From Streptomyces sp. RB17 (GTDB taxonomy: Bacteria > Actinomycetota > Actinomycetes > Streptomycetales > Streptomycetaceae): a stretch of DNA of 64,000 nt. The stretch is taken from NCBI RefSeq assembly GCF_009604455.1, contig NZ_WEGL01000009.1, positions 186,001 through 250,000 of the forward strand, written 5' to 3'. Numbering within the stretch: position 1 is the first letter of the stretch; each line of letters opens with the position of its first letter. The notes under the pieces were generated by a model. That model saw nothing but the letters and a program-made list of their open reading frames with translations. It ran no database searches and was not told the DNA's origin. The position numbers and the translations under genes are program-made. Shown here piece after piece: positions 18,239-27,158 of this stretch.

Positions 18239-19231
18239 GTGGCAGGCAAACCGGTCAGGCCCGTGAACGCCATCGACCAGACCCGGCGGATGCTCTCCCT
18301 GGTGACGTATCTCAGGGAGCGGCCCGGCGCCCGGATCGCGGATGTCGCGCGTGCCTTCGGCATCACCGAGGACGAGCTGGTCGCCGACCTCGATCTGCTG
18401 CCGATGTGCGGCACCAGCTTCCGTGGCGGCGATCTGCTGGACATCGACACCGACGGCGAGCGGATCTGGTGGCACAACCCGGCCGCGCTCGGCGAGGAGG
18501 CGGCCGAGCCGCTGCGGCTGGCCGCGGACGAGGCCACCGCGCTGCTGGTGGCCGCCCGTGCGGTCTCGACCCTGCCGGGCCTGCGCGAGGGCGACCGGCA
18601 GGCCCTGCTGCGGGCCACCGCGAAGGTGGAGGCGGCCGCCGGTGAGGCCGCCGGCGCCAGCGCCCGGCTGTCGGTGACCTTCGAGTCCGAGGGGGGCGTC
18701 TTCGCCGATGTCGACCGGGCGATCTCCGAGCGCCGCCGGCTGTGGATCCGCTACTACTCCCCGGCCCGAGACGAGGTCACCGAGCGCGAGATCGACCCGA
18801 TCCGCCTGGTCAGTGTCGGCCACACCTATGTGGAGGCGTGGTGCCGCCGCTCCGAGGCCCGGCGCACCTTCCGGCTCGACCGGGTCGCGGAGATCCGGAT
18901 CCTGGACGAGCCGTCGGCGCCGCCCGAGATAGAGCTCCGCGACCTCTCCGAGGCCCTGGTGCAGCCGGCCGCCGAGGACCCCGAGGTCGTGGTCGAGGTG
19001 GGCCCGGGCGGCCGCTGGGTGGCCGAGTACTACCCGCACGACAGCGCCGATGAGCTTCCCGACGGAGGGCTGCGTATCACTCTGCGGACCCCCGAGCCGG
19101 CCTCTCTGCGGCGGCTGGCCCTGCGGCTCGGCCGCGACGGCCGGATCGTGTCCCCGCCCGAGCTGGCCGAGAGCGCCCGGAGCGCAGCCGCGGAGGCACT
19201 GGCGGCGTACGACACAGCGCCGTCGCAGTGA
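18239..19231 (+). CDS. pafC: WYL-domain transcriptional regulator PafC
   Basis: A 330-residue partner of PafB. The N-terminal winged helix is at about 12-75 (DQTRRMLSLVTYLRERPGAR, VARAFGITEDELVADLDLL). The WYL domain (about 160-225) has RLWIRYYSPARDEVTEREID and VEAWCRRSEARRTFRLDRV; the WYL triad is altered, as is usual in PafC. GTG 18239 with GAGGGGGAGCAGG upstream sets the start. It forms a two-gene operon with pafB. Confidence 0.92.
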   Translation: MAGKPVRPVNAIDQTRRMLSLVTYLRERPGARIADVARAFGITEDELVADLDLLPMCGTSFRGGDLLDIDTDGERIWWHNPAALGEEAAEPLRLAADEATALLVAARAVSTLPGLREGDRQALLRATAKVEAAAGEAAGASARLSVTFESEGGVFADVDRAISERRRLWIRYYSPARDEVTEREIDPIRLVSVGHTYVEAWCRRSEARRTFRLDRVAEIRILDEPSAPPEIELRDLSEALVQPAAEDPEVVVEVGPGGRWVAEYYPHDSADELPDGGLRITLRTPEPASLRRLALRLGRDGRIVSPPELAESARSAAAEALAAYDTAPSQ

Positions 19232-19242
19232 GCCGTCGGGGG

Positions 19243-19320
19243 CGCCGGGCGGCGCCCCGAAGGGTCGCGGAGAACTGCGTGACCAGCCATGGCGCGGGCG
19301 CGGACGACAACCGCGCATCG
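19243..19320. repeat. Dispersed Streptomyces intergenic repeat, copy 1
   Basis: The block after pafC contains the core CGCGGAGAACTGCGTGA (19266-19282), which matches the core CGCGGGGAACCGCGCGA at 43755-43771 in 14 of 17 positions and is flanked by similar GC-rich sequence. From memory, blocks of this kind recur between genes across Streptomyces chromosomes. No coding signal is seen. Confidence 0.5.
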
Positions 19321-19356
19321 ACGGCCGGCGAACGACCACGACAAGGAGCGAAGCCT

Positions 19357-19638
19357 GTGAGCGAGCCTGCGGGTGAGATGACGGTGGCGGCCGCCTTCGC
19401 CGGGATGAAGAGAGTGGTCCCGGTCGTGTTCAAGGCGGGCTGCCCGGACTGCCGGCGCCGCTTCGAGCTCGCCGCGAGCGCGCTGCGCCTCGCCATCGGG
19501 GCCACCAGCCGGACGACGTTCTACTCCTTCACCTGCCCCGAGTGCGGGGCCGCCGTCCGCAAGCCCGCCGGAGAGCGCATCGTCGAGCTGCTCACCGGCG
19601 GCGGGGTGCGCACGCTGCGGCTGCACAGCACCGTCTAG
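19357..19638 (+). CDS. Small zinc-ribbon protein of unknown function
   Basis: A 93-residue protein with two Cys pairs, CPDC near residue 32 and CPEC near residue 62, which together look like one four-Cys zinc ribbon. The middle is ALRLAIGATSRTTFYSFTCPE. I do not recognise a named family; small zinc-ribbon proteins may bind nucleic acid or RNA polymerase. GTG 19357 follows AAGGAGCG, which decides the start over the longer frame reaching back to 19228. It lies 10 bp before a small membrane-protein gene, so the two may be cotranscribed. Confidence 0.75.
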   Translation: MSEPAGEMTVAAAFAGMKRVVPVVFKAGCPDCRRRFELAASALRLAIGATSRTTFYSFTCPECGAAVRKPAGERIVELLTGGGVRTLRLHSTV

Positions 19639-19648
19639 TCTCGACGTC

Positions 19649-19843
19649 ATGTTCTGGCCGATGTGCGCGGTAGCGCTGGGTTTCCTGGGTCTCGCGGTGC
19701 TGGGGGTGCTCGCCGTTCGGGTCTTCCTGGAGGCGCGGCGTCTGGGGCAGCAGGTGACGGACTCCGCGCGGCGGATCAACAGGGCGGCCGAGGACCTGGA
19801 GCGGGCGGCGGCCGGTGCGGCCCGCGCCGTGGATGCGCTGTGA
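19649..19843 (+). CDS. Small single-pass membrane protein
   Basis: A 64-residue protein with one hydrophobic segment at residues 5-28 (CAVALGFLGLAVLGVLAVRV) followed by an amphipathic, charged helix rich in Ala and Arg (RRLGQQVTDSARRINRAAED). Function unknown. The topology resembles DUF948-like or TatA-like small proteins, but there is no TatA signature. ATG 19649 has a poor Shine-Dalgarno site, so the call rests on composition, the hydrophobic segment and position. Confidence 0.6.
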   Translation: MFWPMCAVALGFLGLAVLGVLAVRVFLEARRLGQQVTDSARRINRAAEDLERAAAGAARAVDAL

Positions 19844-20045
19844 GCCCGCCCGGGCGATGCCGGTGAGACCTGCGGGGCAAGCGCTTTGCGTCACTTCGCC
19901 CTGTCATGCTGCCCATCGGGACAGGTACGCTGCTTGTCACGGTGCGGAGAACGAGGCCTGCGCCGTGGACCGGGCGTACGCACGGGGATTGCCTCACGTT
20001 TACCCCTGAGCGTTACGATCGCTGCCAGCACGACCTTCGGACACA

Positions 20046-20063
20046 TGTCCGACCGGTCGGACA
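20046..20063. promoter_or_regulatory. Perfect 18-bp palindrome upstream of tatA
   Basis: TGTCCGACCGGTCGGACA is its own reverse complement. It lies 39 bp before the tatA start. TACGAT at about 20014 could be an upstream -10 box, which would put the palindrome in the transcribed leader or an operator position. No known regulator is assigned. Confidence 0.5.
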
Positions 20064-20102
20064 GCACCCACCCCCAGCCGCCTCGGTGAGAAGGTAAAAC
20101 TT

Positions 20103-20381
20103 ATGTTCGGAAGGCTCGGAGCCCCCGAGATCATTCTCATCCTCGTCGTCATCGTCCTGCTGTTCGGCGCGAAGAAGCTTCCGGACATGGCCCGCTCGCT
20201 CGGCAAGTCCGCGCGCATCCTCAAGAGCGAGGCCAAGGCGATGAAGGAGGAGTCCAGCACCTCCGCCCAGGCGCCGGCCTCCGACGAGCAGCCTTCGGCC
20301 CAGCGCACCATCCAGGCGGCCCCCGGCGACGTGGCCAGCTCCCGGCCGGTCAACGAGCCGACGGACACCACCCAGCGCTGA
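20103..20381 (+). CDS. tatA: Sec-independent translocase subunit TatA
   Basis: A 92-residue component of the twin-arginine translocase, which exports folded proteins. One membrane helix (residues 7-23, [19 protein letters not shown]) ends with the hallmark FG hinge, then an amphipathic helix [15 protein letters not shown], then a disordered tail. The tail is longer than in E. coli TatA. It is followed after 47 bp by tatC; no tatB is present here. Start ATG 20103 follows AGAAGGT. Confidence 0.94.
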   Translation: MFGRLGAPEIILILVVIVLLFGAKKLPDMARSLGKSARILKSEAKAMKEESSTSAQAPASDEQPSAQRTIQAAPGDVASSRPVNEPTDTTQR

Positions 20382-20428
20382 CGCAGGGCCGGAAATCCCC
20401 GGCCTCCCGCACGAGATGAGGACGTGGG

Positions 20429-21379
20429 TTGGTCAAGTCTGCCCGCAAGAAGGAGAAGGATCCCGAGGGGCGGATGCCCCTTGCGGATCATCTTCGTGAG
20501 CTCCGCAACCGGCTCGCGAAGGCGCTGCTGGCCATCGTCATCGTGACGATCGTCGCCGCCTTCTTCTACAACGACATCATCAACTTCCTGACCAAGCCGA
20601 TCCTCGACTCGGTCGGTTGCGCAGAGACCTTCGAACAGCTGGCGAAGACCAAGAACAATCACCAGTGTGCGGAGATCACCATCAACGGGCTGCTCGCCCC
20701 GTTCACGCTGGCCCTCCAGGTCTCGCTGATGGCGGGCGTCGTGGCGGCGTCGCCGATCTGGCTCTACCAGTTGTGGGCGTTCGTCGCGCCGGGCCTGCAC
20801 CGGCACGAGAAGAAGTACGCCTACGCCTTCGTCTTCACCGGTGCCCCGCTGTTCTTCGCCGGTGCCTTCTTCGCGTACAAGGTGCTGCCCACCACCGCGA
20901 AGGTGCTGATCGACTTCACGCCGAACGGCAACATCAAGAACCTGCTGCCGCTGGACGACCTGCTCCAGCTGGTCACGCGCATGGTGATCGTCTTCGGTCT
21001 CTCCTTCGAGCTGCCGCTGCTGCTGATCATGCTCAATCTCACCGGGATACTGACCGGCCAGCGCATGCTCGGCTGGTGGCGCGGCATGATCCTCGGCATC
21101 ACGGTCTTCGCCGCCGTGGCCACGCCCAGCACCGACCCGCTCTCCATGCTGGCCCTCGCCGGACCGATCTGGGTGCTGTACTTCGGCGCGGTGCTGTTCT
21201 CACTGGCGAACGACAAGCGCAAGCGCCGCCGCGAGGCGGAGGGTCCCGCCGACGACGAGGCCTCGGATCTGGACCTCACCCCCGAGGACATCGGTGCGAT
21301 CGAGCCCGTCGCCGCCAGCCGTGCCCTGCCCGAGCAGACCGGCCCGGACCGGGTCAACGGCTACGACGACGTGACCTGA
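20429..21379 (+). CDS. tatC: Sec-independent translocase subunit TatC
   Basis: A 316-residue polytopic receptor of the Tat pathway. The conserved N-terminus MPLADHLRELRNRLAKALLA and six hydrophobic segments are present, including LYQLWAFVAPGLHRHEKKYA and the conserved FGLSFELPLLLIML. The C-terminal 70 residues are charged and cytoplasmic (KRKRRREAEG). A TTG start at 20429 is used; GATGAGG lies upstream. A perfect 13-bp hairpin follows the gene. Confidence 0.94.
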   Translation: MVKSARKKEKDPEGRMPLADHLRELRNRLAKALLAIVIVTIVAAFFYNDIINFLTKPILDSVGCAETFEQLAKTKNNHQCAEITINGLLAPFTLALQVSLMAGVVAASPIWLYQLWAFVAPGLHRHEKKYAYAFVFTGAPLFFAGAFFAYKVLPTTAKVLIDFTPNGNIKNLLPLDDLLQLVTRMVIVFGLSFELPLLLIMLNLTGILTGQRMLGWWRGMILGITVFAAVATPSTDPLSMLALAGPIWVLYFGAVLFSLANDKRKRRREAEGPADDEASDLDLTPEDIGAIEPVAASRALPEQTGPDRVNGYDDVT

Positions 21380-21420
21380 GCGGCGCCTCGCCGAGCGGCG
21401 CACGACACCGAGCAGCGCGC

Positions 21421-21449
21421 GATGCCCCCGTCCCGCGGACGGGGGCATC
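21421..21449 (+). terminator. Hairpin after tatC
   Basis: Positions 21421-21433 pair perfectly with 21437-21449 (13 bp) around a 3-nt loop. No T-run follows. It lies 42 bp after tatC and ends the tatAC unit. Confidence 0.8.
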
Positions 21450-21525
21450 CGCCGTTGTCGCTCGGACCACGTTCCGCATAAAGATCGTCCTGTTGTCAGT
21501 GGGGCCCGGTACGCTCGAAAGCACG

Positions 21526-24333
21526 ATGACAGAGGACCTCTCTCCGGCCGAGCGGTACGCGGCAGCCCGCAGGCGGGCAGCCGAGCAGGCCACCGCGCTC
21601 GCGTCCTTCCGCGAGATGTACGACTTCGGCCTCGACCCCTTCCAGATCGAGGCCTGCCAGGCACTCGAGGCGGGGAAGGGCGTGCTGGTGGCCGCGCCCA
21701 CCGGCTCGGGCAAGACGATCGTGGGCGAGTTCGCCGTCCACCTCGCCCTCCAGCAGGGCAAGAAGTGCTTCTACACGACACCCATCAAGGCGCTGTCGAA
21801 CCAGAAGTACGCCGACCTGTGCCGCCGTTACGGCACCGGCAAGGTCGGCCTCCTCACCGGCGACAACAGCGTGAACTCCGAGGCGCCGGTGGTCGTGATG
21901 ACCACCGAGGTCCTGCGGAACATGCTCTACGCCGGCTCCCAGACCCTCCTCGGCCTCGGCCATGTGGTCATGGACGAGGTCCACTACCTCTCCGACCGCT
22001 TCCGCGGCGCCGTCTGGGAAGAGGTGATCATCCACCTGCCCGAGTCGGTGACCCTGGTGTCACTGTCCGCGACCGTGTCCAACGCCGAGGAGTTCGGTGA
22101 CTGGCTGGACACAGTCCGTGGCGACACCGAGGTGATCGTCTCCGAGCACCGGCCGGTGCCGCTGTTCCAGCACGTCCTGGCCGGGCGGAGGATGTACGAC
22201 CTGTTCGAGGAGGGGGAGGGCCACAAGAAGGCCGTCAACCCCGACCTCACCCGCCTCGCCCGCATGGAGGCGACCAGGCCGTCGTACCAGGACCGCAGAC
22301 GCGGCCGCGCGATGCGCGAGGCCGACCGGGAGCGGGAGCGCAGACAGCGCTCGCGCGTGTGGACACCGGGCCGGCCCGAGGTCATCGAGCGCCTCGACTC
22401 CGAGGGCCTGCTCCCGGCCATCACGTTCATCTTCAGCCGCGCCGCCTGCGAGGCAGCCGTCCAGCAGTGCCTGTACGCGGGCCTGAGGCTGAACGACGAG
22501 GAAGCACGGGACCGGGTCCGCGCCCTGGTCGAGGAGCGCACCGCGCACATCGCGCCGGAGGATCTGCATGTCCTCGGCTACTACGAGTGGCTGGAGGGCC
22601 TGGAGCGCGGCATCGCCGCCCACCACGCGGGCATGCTGCCGACCTTCAAGGAGGTCGTCGAGGAACTGTTCGTGCGCGGCCTGGTCAAGGCGGTGTTCGC
22701 GACCGAGACCCTCGCGCTCGGCATCAACATGCCCGCCCGCTCGGTGGTGCTGGAGAAGCTCGTCAAGTGGAACGGCGAGCAGCACGCCGACATCACCCCG
22801 GGCGAGTACACGCAGCTGACCGGCCGCGCCGGCCGCCGGGGCATCGACATCGAGGGCCACGCGGTCGTGCTGTGGCAGCGCGGCATGAGCCCCGAGCACC
22901 TGGCCGGTCTCGCGGGCACGCGCACGTATCCGCTGCGCTCCAGCTTCAAGCCGTCGTACAACATGGCGGTCAACCTGGTCGACCAGTTCGGCCGGCACCG
23001 CTCGCGCGAGCTGCTGGAGACCTCCTTCGCACAGTTCCAGGCCGACAAGTCGGTCGTCGGGATCTCCCGCCAGGTGCAGCGCAACGAGGAGGGCCTGGCC
23101 GGCTACAGGGCCTCCATGACCTGCCACCTCGGCGACTTCGAGGAGTACGCGCGGCTGCGCCGCGAGCTGAAGGACCGGGAGACCGAGCTGGCCCGGCAGG
23201 GCGCCGACCAGCGGCGCGCCGAGGCCGCCGGCTCCCTGGAGCGGCTCAGGCCGGGCGACGTCATCGACGTCCCCACGGGCAAGTACGCCGGCCTGGCCCT
23301 GGTGCTGGACCCCGGCCTGCCCGCGGGCCGCTCCAACGGCCACCGCGGCTTCGACCACCACGACGGTCCGCGCCCGCTGGTGCTGACCGCCGAACGGCAG
23401 GTCAAGCGGCTGGCGTCGATGGACTTCCCGGTGCCGGTCGAGCCGCTGGACCGGATGCGGATCCCGAAGTCCTTCAACCCGCGCTCCCCGCAGTCCCGCA
23501 GGGACCTCGCCTCCGCGCTGCGCACCAAGGCCGGGCACATCCCGCCGGAGCGGGCCCGCAAGAAGCGCTCACAGGCCGCCGACGACCGCGAGATCGCCCG
23601 ACTGCGCACCGCGATCCGCGCGCATCCCTGCCACGGGTGCAACGACCGCGAGGACCACGCCCGTTGGGCCGAGCGCTACCACCGGCTGCTGCGCGACACC
23701 TCGCAGTTGGAGCGCCGCATCGAGGGGCGTACGAACACCATCGCCCGGACCTTCGACCGGATCGTGGCCCTGCTGACCGAGCTGGACTACCTGCGTGGCG
23801 ACGAGGTCACCGAGCACGGCAAGCGCCTGGCCCGGCTGTACGGCGAACTGGACCTGCTGGCCAGTGAATGCCTGCGCGAGCGGGTCTGGGAGGGGCTCAG
23901 CCCGGCCGAACTCGCCGCCTGCGTCTCGGCGCTGGTGTACGAGGCACGGGTCGGCGACGACGCGCTGGCGCCCAAGCTGCCCTCGGGCAAGGCGAAGGCC
24001 GCGCTCGGTGAGATGGTCCGGATCTGGGGCCGGCTGGACGCTCTGGAGGAGGACTTCCGGATCAACCAGACCGAGGGCGTCGGACAGCGTGAGCCGGACC
24101 TCGGCTTCGCCTGGGCCGCGTACATGTGGGCCTCGGGCAAGGGGCTCGACGAGGTGCTGCTCGAGGCGGACATGCCGGCGGGCGACTTCGTGCGGTGGTG
24201 CAAGCAGGTGATCGACGTCCTGGGGCAGCTCTCGGCGGCGGCTCCCGCGGAGGGCTCGACCGTGGCGAAGACCGCGCGCAAGGCCGTGGAGCAGTTGCTG
24301 CGGGGGGTTGTCGCCTACTCGTCGGTGGGGTGA
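21526..24333 (+). CDS. Ski2-like DEAD/DEAH-box helicase (HelY type)
   Basis: A 935-residue ATP-dependent RNA helicase of the Ski2/Mtr4 group. The motor has the Q-like region DPFQIEACQALEAG, Walker A APTGSGKT (near residue 60), motif Ia TPIKALSNQK, Walker B VMDEVHYL near 147, motif III SLSATVSN and motif VI QLTGRAGRRGID near 429. A DSHCT-type C-terminal domain follows (about 740-930). Actinobacterial homologues are called HelY; a role in RNA processing or turnover is inferred from the family. ATG 21526 is selected because homology starts a few residues later; the open frame extends upstream only as a shadow over tatC. A strong terminator follows. Confidence 0.92.
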   Translation: MTEDLSPAERYAAARRRAAEQATALASFREMYDFGLDPFQIEACQALEAGKGVLVAAPTGSGKTIVGEFAVHLALQQGKKCFYTTPIKALSNQKYADLCRRYGTGKVGLLTGDNSVNSEAPVVVMTTEVLRNMLYAGSQTLLGLGHVVMDEVHYLSDRFRGAVWEEVIIHLPESVTLVSLSATVSNAEEFGDWLDTVRGDTEVIVSEHRPVPLFQHVLAGRRMYDLFEEGEGHKKAVNPDLTRLARMEATRPSYQDRRRGRAMREADRERERRQRSRVWTPGRPEVIERLDSEGLLPAITFIFSRAACEAAVQQCLYAGLRLNDEEARDRVRALVEERTAHIAPEDLHVLGYYEWLEGLERGIAAHHAGMLPTFKEVVEELFVRGLVKAVFATETLALGINMPARSVVLEKLVKWNGEQHADITPGEYTQLTGRAGRRGIDIEGHAVVLWQRGMSPEHLAGLAGTRTYPLRSSFKPSYNMAVNLVDQFGRHRSRELLETSFAQFQADKSVVGISRQVQRNEEGLAGYRASMTCHLGDFEEYARLRRELKDRETELARQGADQRRAEAAGSLERLRPGDVIDVPTGKYAGLALVLDPGLPAGRSNGHRGFDHHDGPRPLVLTAERQVKRLASMDFPVPVEPLDRMRIPKSFNPRSPQSRRDLASALRTKAGHIPPERARKKRSQAADDREIARLRTAIRAHPCHGCNDREDHARWAERYHRLLRDTSQLERRIEGRTNTIARTFDRIVALLTELDYLRGDEVTEHGKRLARLYGELDLLASECLRERVWEGLSPAELAACVSALVYEARVGDDALAPKLPSGKAKAALGEMVRIWGRLDALEEDFRINQTEGVGQREPDLGFAWAAYMWASGKGLDEVLLEADMPAGDFVRWCKQVIDVLGQLSAAAPAEGSTVAKTARKAVEQLLRGVVAYSSVG

Positions 24334-24353
24334 CCTGCGCCCGCCGGGTGCCG

Positions 24354-24379
24354 AAGGGGGGCCGTTTCGGCCCCCCTTT
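24354..24379 (+). terminator. Intrinsic terminator after the helicase gene
   Basis: AAGGGGGGCCG (24354-24364) pairs with CGGCCCCCCTT (24368-24378) around a TTT loop, with one further T following. It lies 20 bp after the helicase stop. Confidence 0.85.
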
Positions 24380-24670
24380 CACTTATCACGGTGAGTCACT
24401 TTCGCACGCCCGTGCATCGTGACCGAACGTGTTCGAATTGAAGCTGAGCGTGCAAATGGAGCCGAGGGTACTCCTGCCGCACAGGGGATTTCAGGTGCTT
24501 GCCGAATATGACACGGCGATGATCCGGTCGGACTAAGCTCGCCCGCGGCGCACCGAGTTGAGATGAATTCGTGCGTCTGTTCCCAAACATGCGATAGATC
24601 CCCACAGTTCCATGAACCTTCCCCCCGAAACCTCCCCCGACACCCAGCCGACTCATCCCAGAAGGCATCC
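24380..24670 (+). promoter_or_regulatory. Gene-free region upstream of the conservon
   Basis: About 290 bp of lower-GC sequence between the helicase terminator and rarA. It must contain the conservon promoter, but I see no confident -35/-10 pair. No small ORF here is convincing. Confidence 0.4.
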
Positions 24671-26338
24671 ATGGTGAGTGTTCAGAAGCCGCCCGGTGGC
24701 CGTGAACGTCCTTACGCGCGAGTGCTGTTGCCGCCGGCCATAGTGATGGTCGCCGCGACCGGTGCGGCCGTCGCCCTGGGGCCGGCGTCGGCCCGGATCG
24801 CCGTCGGCGTGGTCGGGGCCGTGGCCCTGCTGCTGGTCCTCGTCACCGGCGCGGAGGCCGCCCGCCGCGGCCGCAGGCTCCGCGAGGAACAGGCCGAGCA
24901 CGCCCGTCACACCGCGTATCTGGAGCACCGGCTCGCCGCCCACGACGATCTGATCGGGCGGTTCGCGAGCGACATCATCCCCCACGGCCATCTGCGGCTG
25001 CGGGCCGGAGAACCGCTGCGGGACGTGATGGTCAACGGCTACGACATCGACCCCGAACTGCGCAGCCTGCCCGACTCCTACCGGGAGATGTACCGCGCCG
25101 CGATGCGCGGAGCCGAGCGCGAGATCACCATGCGCGACGCCACCGAGGGCTCCTTCGTGAGCATCGCCCGCCGCGTCCAGGCCATCGTCCACCAGCAGTC
25201 CAACGAACTGCGGGAGATGGAGGAGGACCACGGCCGCAACCCCGAGGTCTTCGACGACCTGCTGCGCATCGACCACGGCACCTCGCTGATCGGCCGTCTC
25301 GCCGACACCATCTCCGTCCTCGGCGGCGGCCGCCCCGGCCGCCAGTGGCCGCTGCCGGTCTCCCTCTACAGCACGCTGCGCGGTGCCATGTCGCGCATCC
25401 TGGAGTACCGCCGCATCCAGCTGAACTCCATCGTCAACATCAACATCAAGGGCACCTCCGTCGAGCCGGTCATCCACGCCGCCGCCGAGCTCTTCGACAA
25501 CGCCACCCGCTACTCGCCGCCCACGGCCAAGGTGCACGTCACCGCCACCGAGGTGCAGGCCGGCATCGCCATCGAGATCGAGGACGCCGGCGTCAGCCTC
25601 ACCGAGGAGTCCCGCGCCCGCATCGAGAAGATGATCGAGGACGCCAAGAACCTCGACGACGCGCACAACCTCGGCGAGAACCCGCGCCTCGGCCTCGCCG
25701 TCGTCGGCCGCCTGTGCAAGATGTTCGACATGGAGGTCTCGCTGCGGGCCTCCGCCTACGGCGGCTGCCGCGCGATCCTCGTCGTGCCGCGCGTGATGAC
25801 GACCACCGAGCCCGGTGTCGGCGCCGCCCACGGCATCGGCGCCACCGGCACGCCGATTCCCGCGCTCGGCGCGGTCGAAGGCCCCAAGCGCCCGCCGAAG
25901 CGGCGCCGCCCCACCAGCCCCAAGATCCCGGCCGGGATCTCCATGGAGGACGACGTCCCGGTGGTCACCGAGTGGACGGCGGGCGGCCTGCCGCAGCGCC
26001 GCAGCCGGATGAAGACCCCGATCAGCCAGCGCTTCGCCGAGCAGGCCGAGGTCGAGCAGGCCGAGCGTGAGGGCAGGCCGAGCATCTGGTCGCAGCCCCA
26101 GCCCGAGCCGGAGCCCGAGATGGACCCCGTGCGCAAGAAGCTCATGGAGCGGCCGATCGGCCAGGGGATCGAGGACTTCTGGAACGGCCTGCGCAAGGGC
26201 ATGCCCGAAGGCGCCACCGGTCCCGAACTGACCGACTTCACGAGGCACCCGGAAAAGTACGTGCACCTGCTCAACGACTATGCGGACGAGCCCGTCGAGG
26301 GCACCACCGAGGCCGACGACGAGGGGGACCTCAAGTGA
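24671..26338 (+). CDS. rarA: Conservon CvnA sensor-kinase-like protein (RarA/CvnA9)
   Basis: A 555-residue membrane protein with two N-terminal hydrophobic segments (about 17-60), a coiled region (REEQAEHARHTAYLEHRL) and a histidine-kinase-like ATPase domain: FDNATRYSPP near 278 is the N box, and ENPRLGLAVVGRL near 337 the G2 region. The long C-terminal tail is Pro/charged. It is the first gene of a cvnABCD-P450 operon. In S. coelicolor the equivalent operon (rarABCDE, cvn9) represses aerial growth and antibiotic production on rich media, and the proteins form a membrane complex compared with eukaryotic G-protein signalling. ATG 24671 is chosen because homology begins there. Confidence 0.9.
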   Translation: MVSVQKPPGGRERPYARVLLPPAIVMVAATGAAVALGPASARIAVGVVGAVALLLVLVTGAEAARRGRRLREEQAEHARHTAYLEHRLAAHDDLIGRFASDIIPHGHLRLRAGEPLRDVMVNGYDIDPELRSLPDSYREMYRAAMRGAEREITMRDATEGSFVSIARRVQAIVHQQSNELREMEEDHGRNPEVFDDLLRIDHGTSLIGRLADTISVLGGGRPGRQWPLPVSLYSTLRGAMSRILEYRRIQLNSIVNINIKGTSVEPVIHAAAELFDNATRYSPPTAKVHVTATEVQAGIAIEIEDAGVSLTEESRARIEKMIEDAKNLDDAHNLGENPRLGLAVVGRLCKMFDMEVSLRASAYGGCRAILVVPRVMTTTEPGVGAAHGIGATGTPIPALGAVEGPKRPPKRRRPTSPKIPAGISMEDDVPVVTEWTAGGLPQRRSRMKTPISQRFAEQAEVEQAEREGRPSIWSQPQPEPEPEMDPVRKKLMERPIGQGIEDFWNGLRKGMPEGATGPELTDFTRHPEKYVHLLNDYADEPVEGTTEADDEGDLK

Positions 26339-26739
26339 TCCAGCAGCGAGGCAACATCGACTGGATGCTCAAGCAGCTCAACGACGGCGTGCCGGGCATC
26401 GAGATGATCGTGGTCCTCTCCGCGGACGGACTGCGCATCGCCCGTTACGGCGGCGACCCCGACGCCTGCGACCGGGTGGCCGCCGCCTGCGCGGGCGTAC
26501 AGAGCCTGGCCGGCGCCATCATCAAGGAGCTCCCCGGCGCCGGCGACATGCAGGTCGTCGTCTTCGAGATCGACGGCGGCTACTTCTACCTCATGAACGC
26601 CGGCGACAACGCCTACCTCGCCGTGCTCGCCGACGTCACCTGCGAGCCGGGCCGGATGAGCGGCATGATGCGTGACCTCGTCGTCCGGATCGGCGCCCAT
26701 CTCACGAGTCCGCCCCGGCGGAACGGGCAGAGCGTATGA
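26335..26739 (+). CDS. rarB: Conservon CvnB roadblock/LC7-domain protein (RarB)
   Basis: A 134-residue roadblock/LC7-fold protein, similar to MglB-type GTPase partners. The core is NIDWMLKQLNDGVPGIEMIV, VLSADGLRIARYGG and NAGDNAYLAVLAD. It probably acts as partner or GTPase-activating factor of the CvnD GTPase encoded three genes later. GTG 26335 overlaps the rarA stop by 4 bp, which implies translational coupling. Confidence 0.92.
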   Translation: MIQQRGNIDWMLKQLNDGVPGIEMIVVLSADGLRIARYGGDPDACDRVAAACAGVQSLAGAIIKELPGAGDMQVVVFEIDGGYFYLMNAGDNAYLAVLADVTCEPGRMSGMMRDLVVRIGAHLTSPPRRNGQSV

Positions 26740-27158
26740 CTCCTCCACAACGTAAACGGCGCGAGCCGAAGCCCCCGCCGCCCCCACGGCCGAAGCCGGC
26801 GGCGCCCCAGCCGGCGGACGGCGAGGCCGAGCCCAAGATCCCCGAACGGCTGTACACCGTCGCCGGATCCGAGGACGGCGCACGCGCCGAACTCGACCTC
26901 GTGACGTTGATCGTGGCGCGCGACGCGCCCCAGATGGCCGCCTCACCGGAGCAGGCCGCCGTCCTGCGGCTGTGTGCCAACCCCCTGTCCGTGGCCGAGC
27001 TCTCGGCCTATCTGAACCTGCCGTTCAGCGCGATGACCGTCCTGATCACCGAGCTGATCACGGCCGAACTGGTGCAGGTGCGCGCCCCGGTCGTCCGCCG
27101 GGCGCTCCCCGACCGGTCAATCCTCGAAGCGGTGATGCATGGACTTCAACGGCTCTGA
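26736..27158 (+). CDS. rarC: Conservon CvnC DUF742 protein (RarC)
   Basis: A 140-residue DUF742 protein. The first 30 residues are Pro/Arg/Lys-rich. The conserved part begins PERLYTVAGSEDGAR, and its C-terminal half resembles a winged helix (CANPLSVAELSAYLNLPFSA). DUF742 proteins occur almost only next to roadblock and GTPase genes like these; the molecular role is not established. The start overlaps the rarB stop by 4 bp and the end overlaps rarD by 20 bp. Confidence 0.92.
   Translation: MTPPQRKRREPKPPPPPRPKPAAPQPADGEAEPKIPERLYTVAGSEDGARAELDLVTLIVARDAPQMAASPEQAAVLRLCANPLSVAELSAYLNLPFSAMTVLITELITAELVQVRAPVVRRALPDRSILEAVMHGLQRL

Noticed and set aside
20617-21525. Upstream in-frame extension of the helicase reading frame over tatC
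   Set aside because: The extension lies within the tatC coding region in another frame, has shadow-like composition, and crosses the strong tatC terminator. Helicase homology begins just after ATG 21526.
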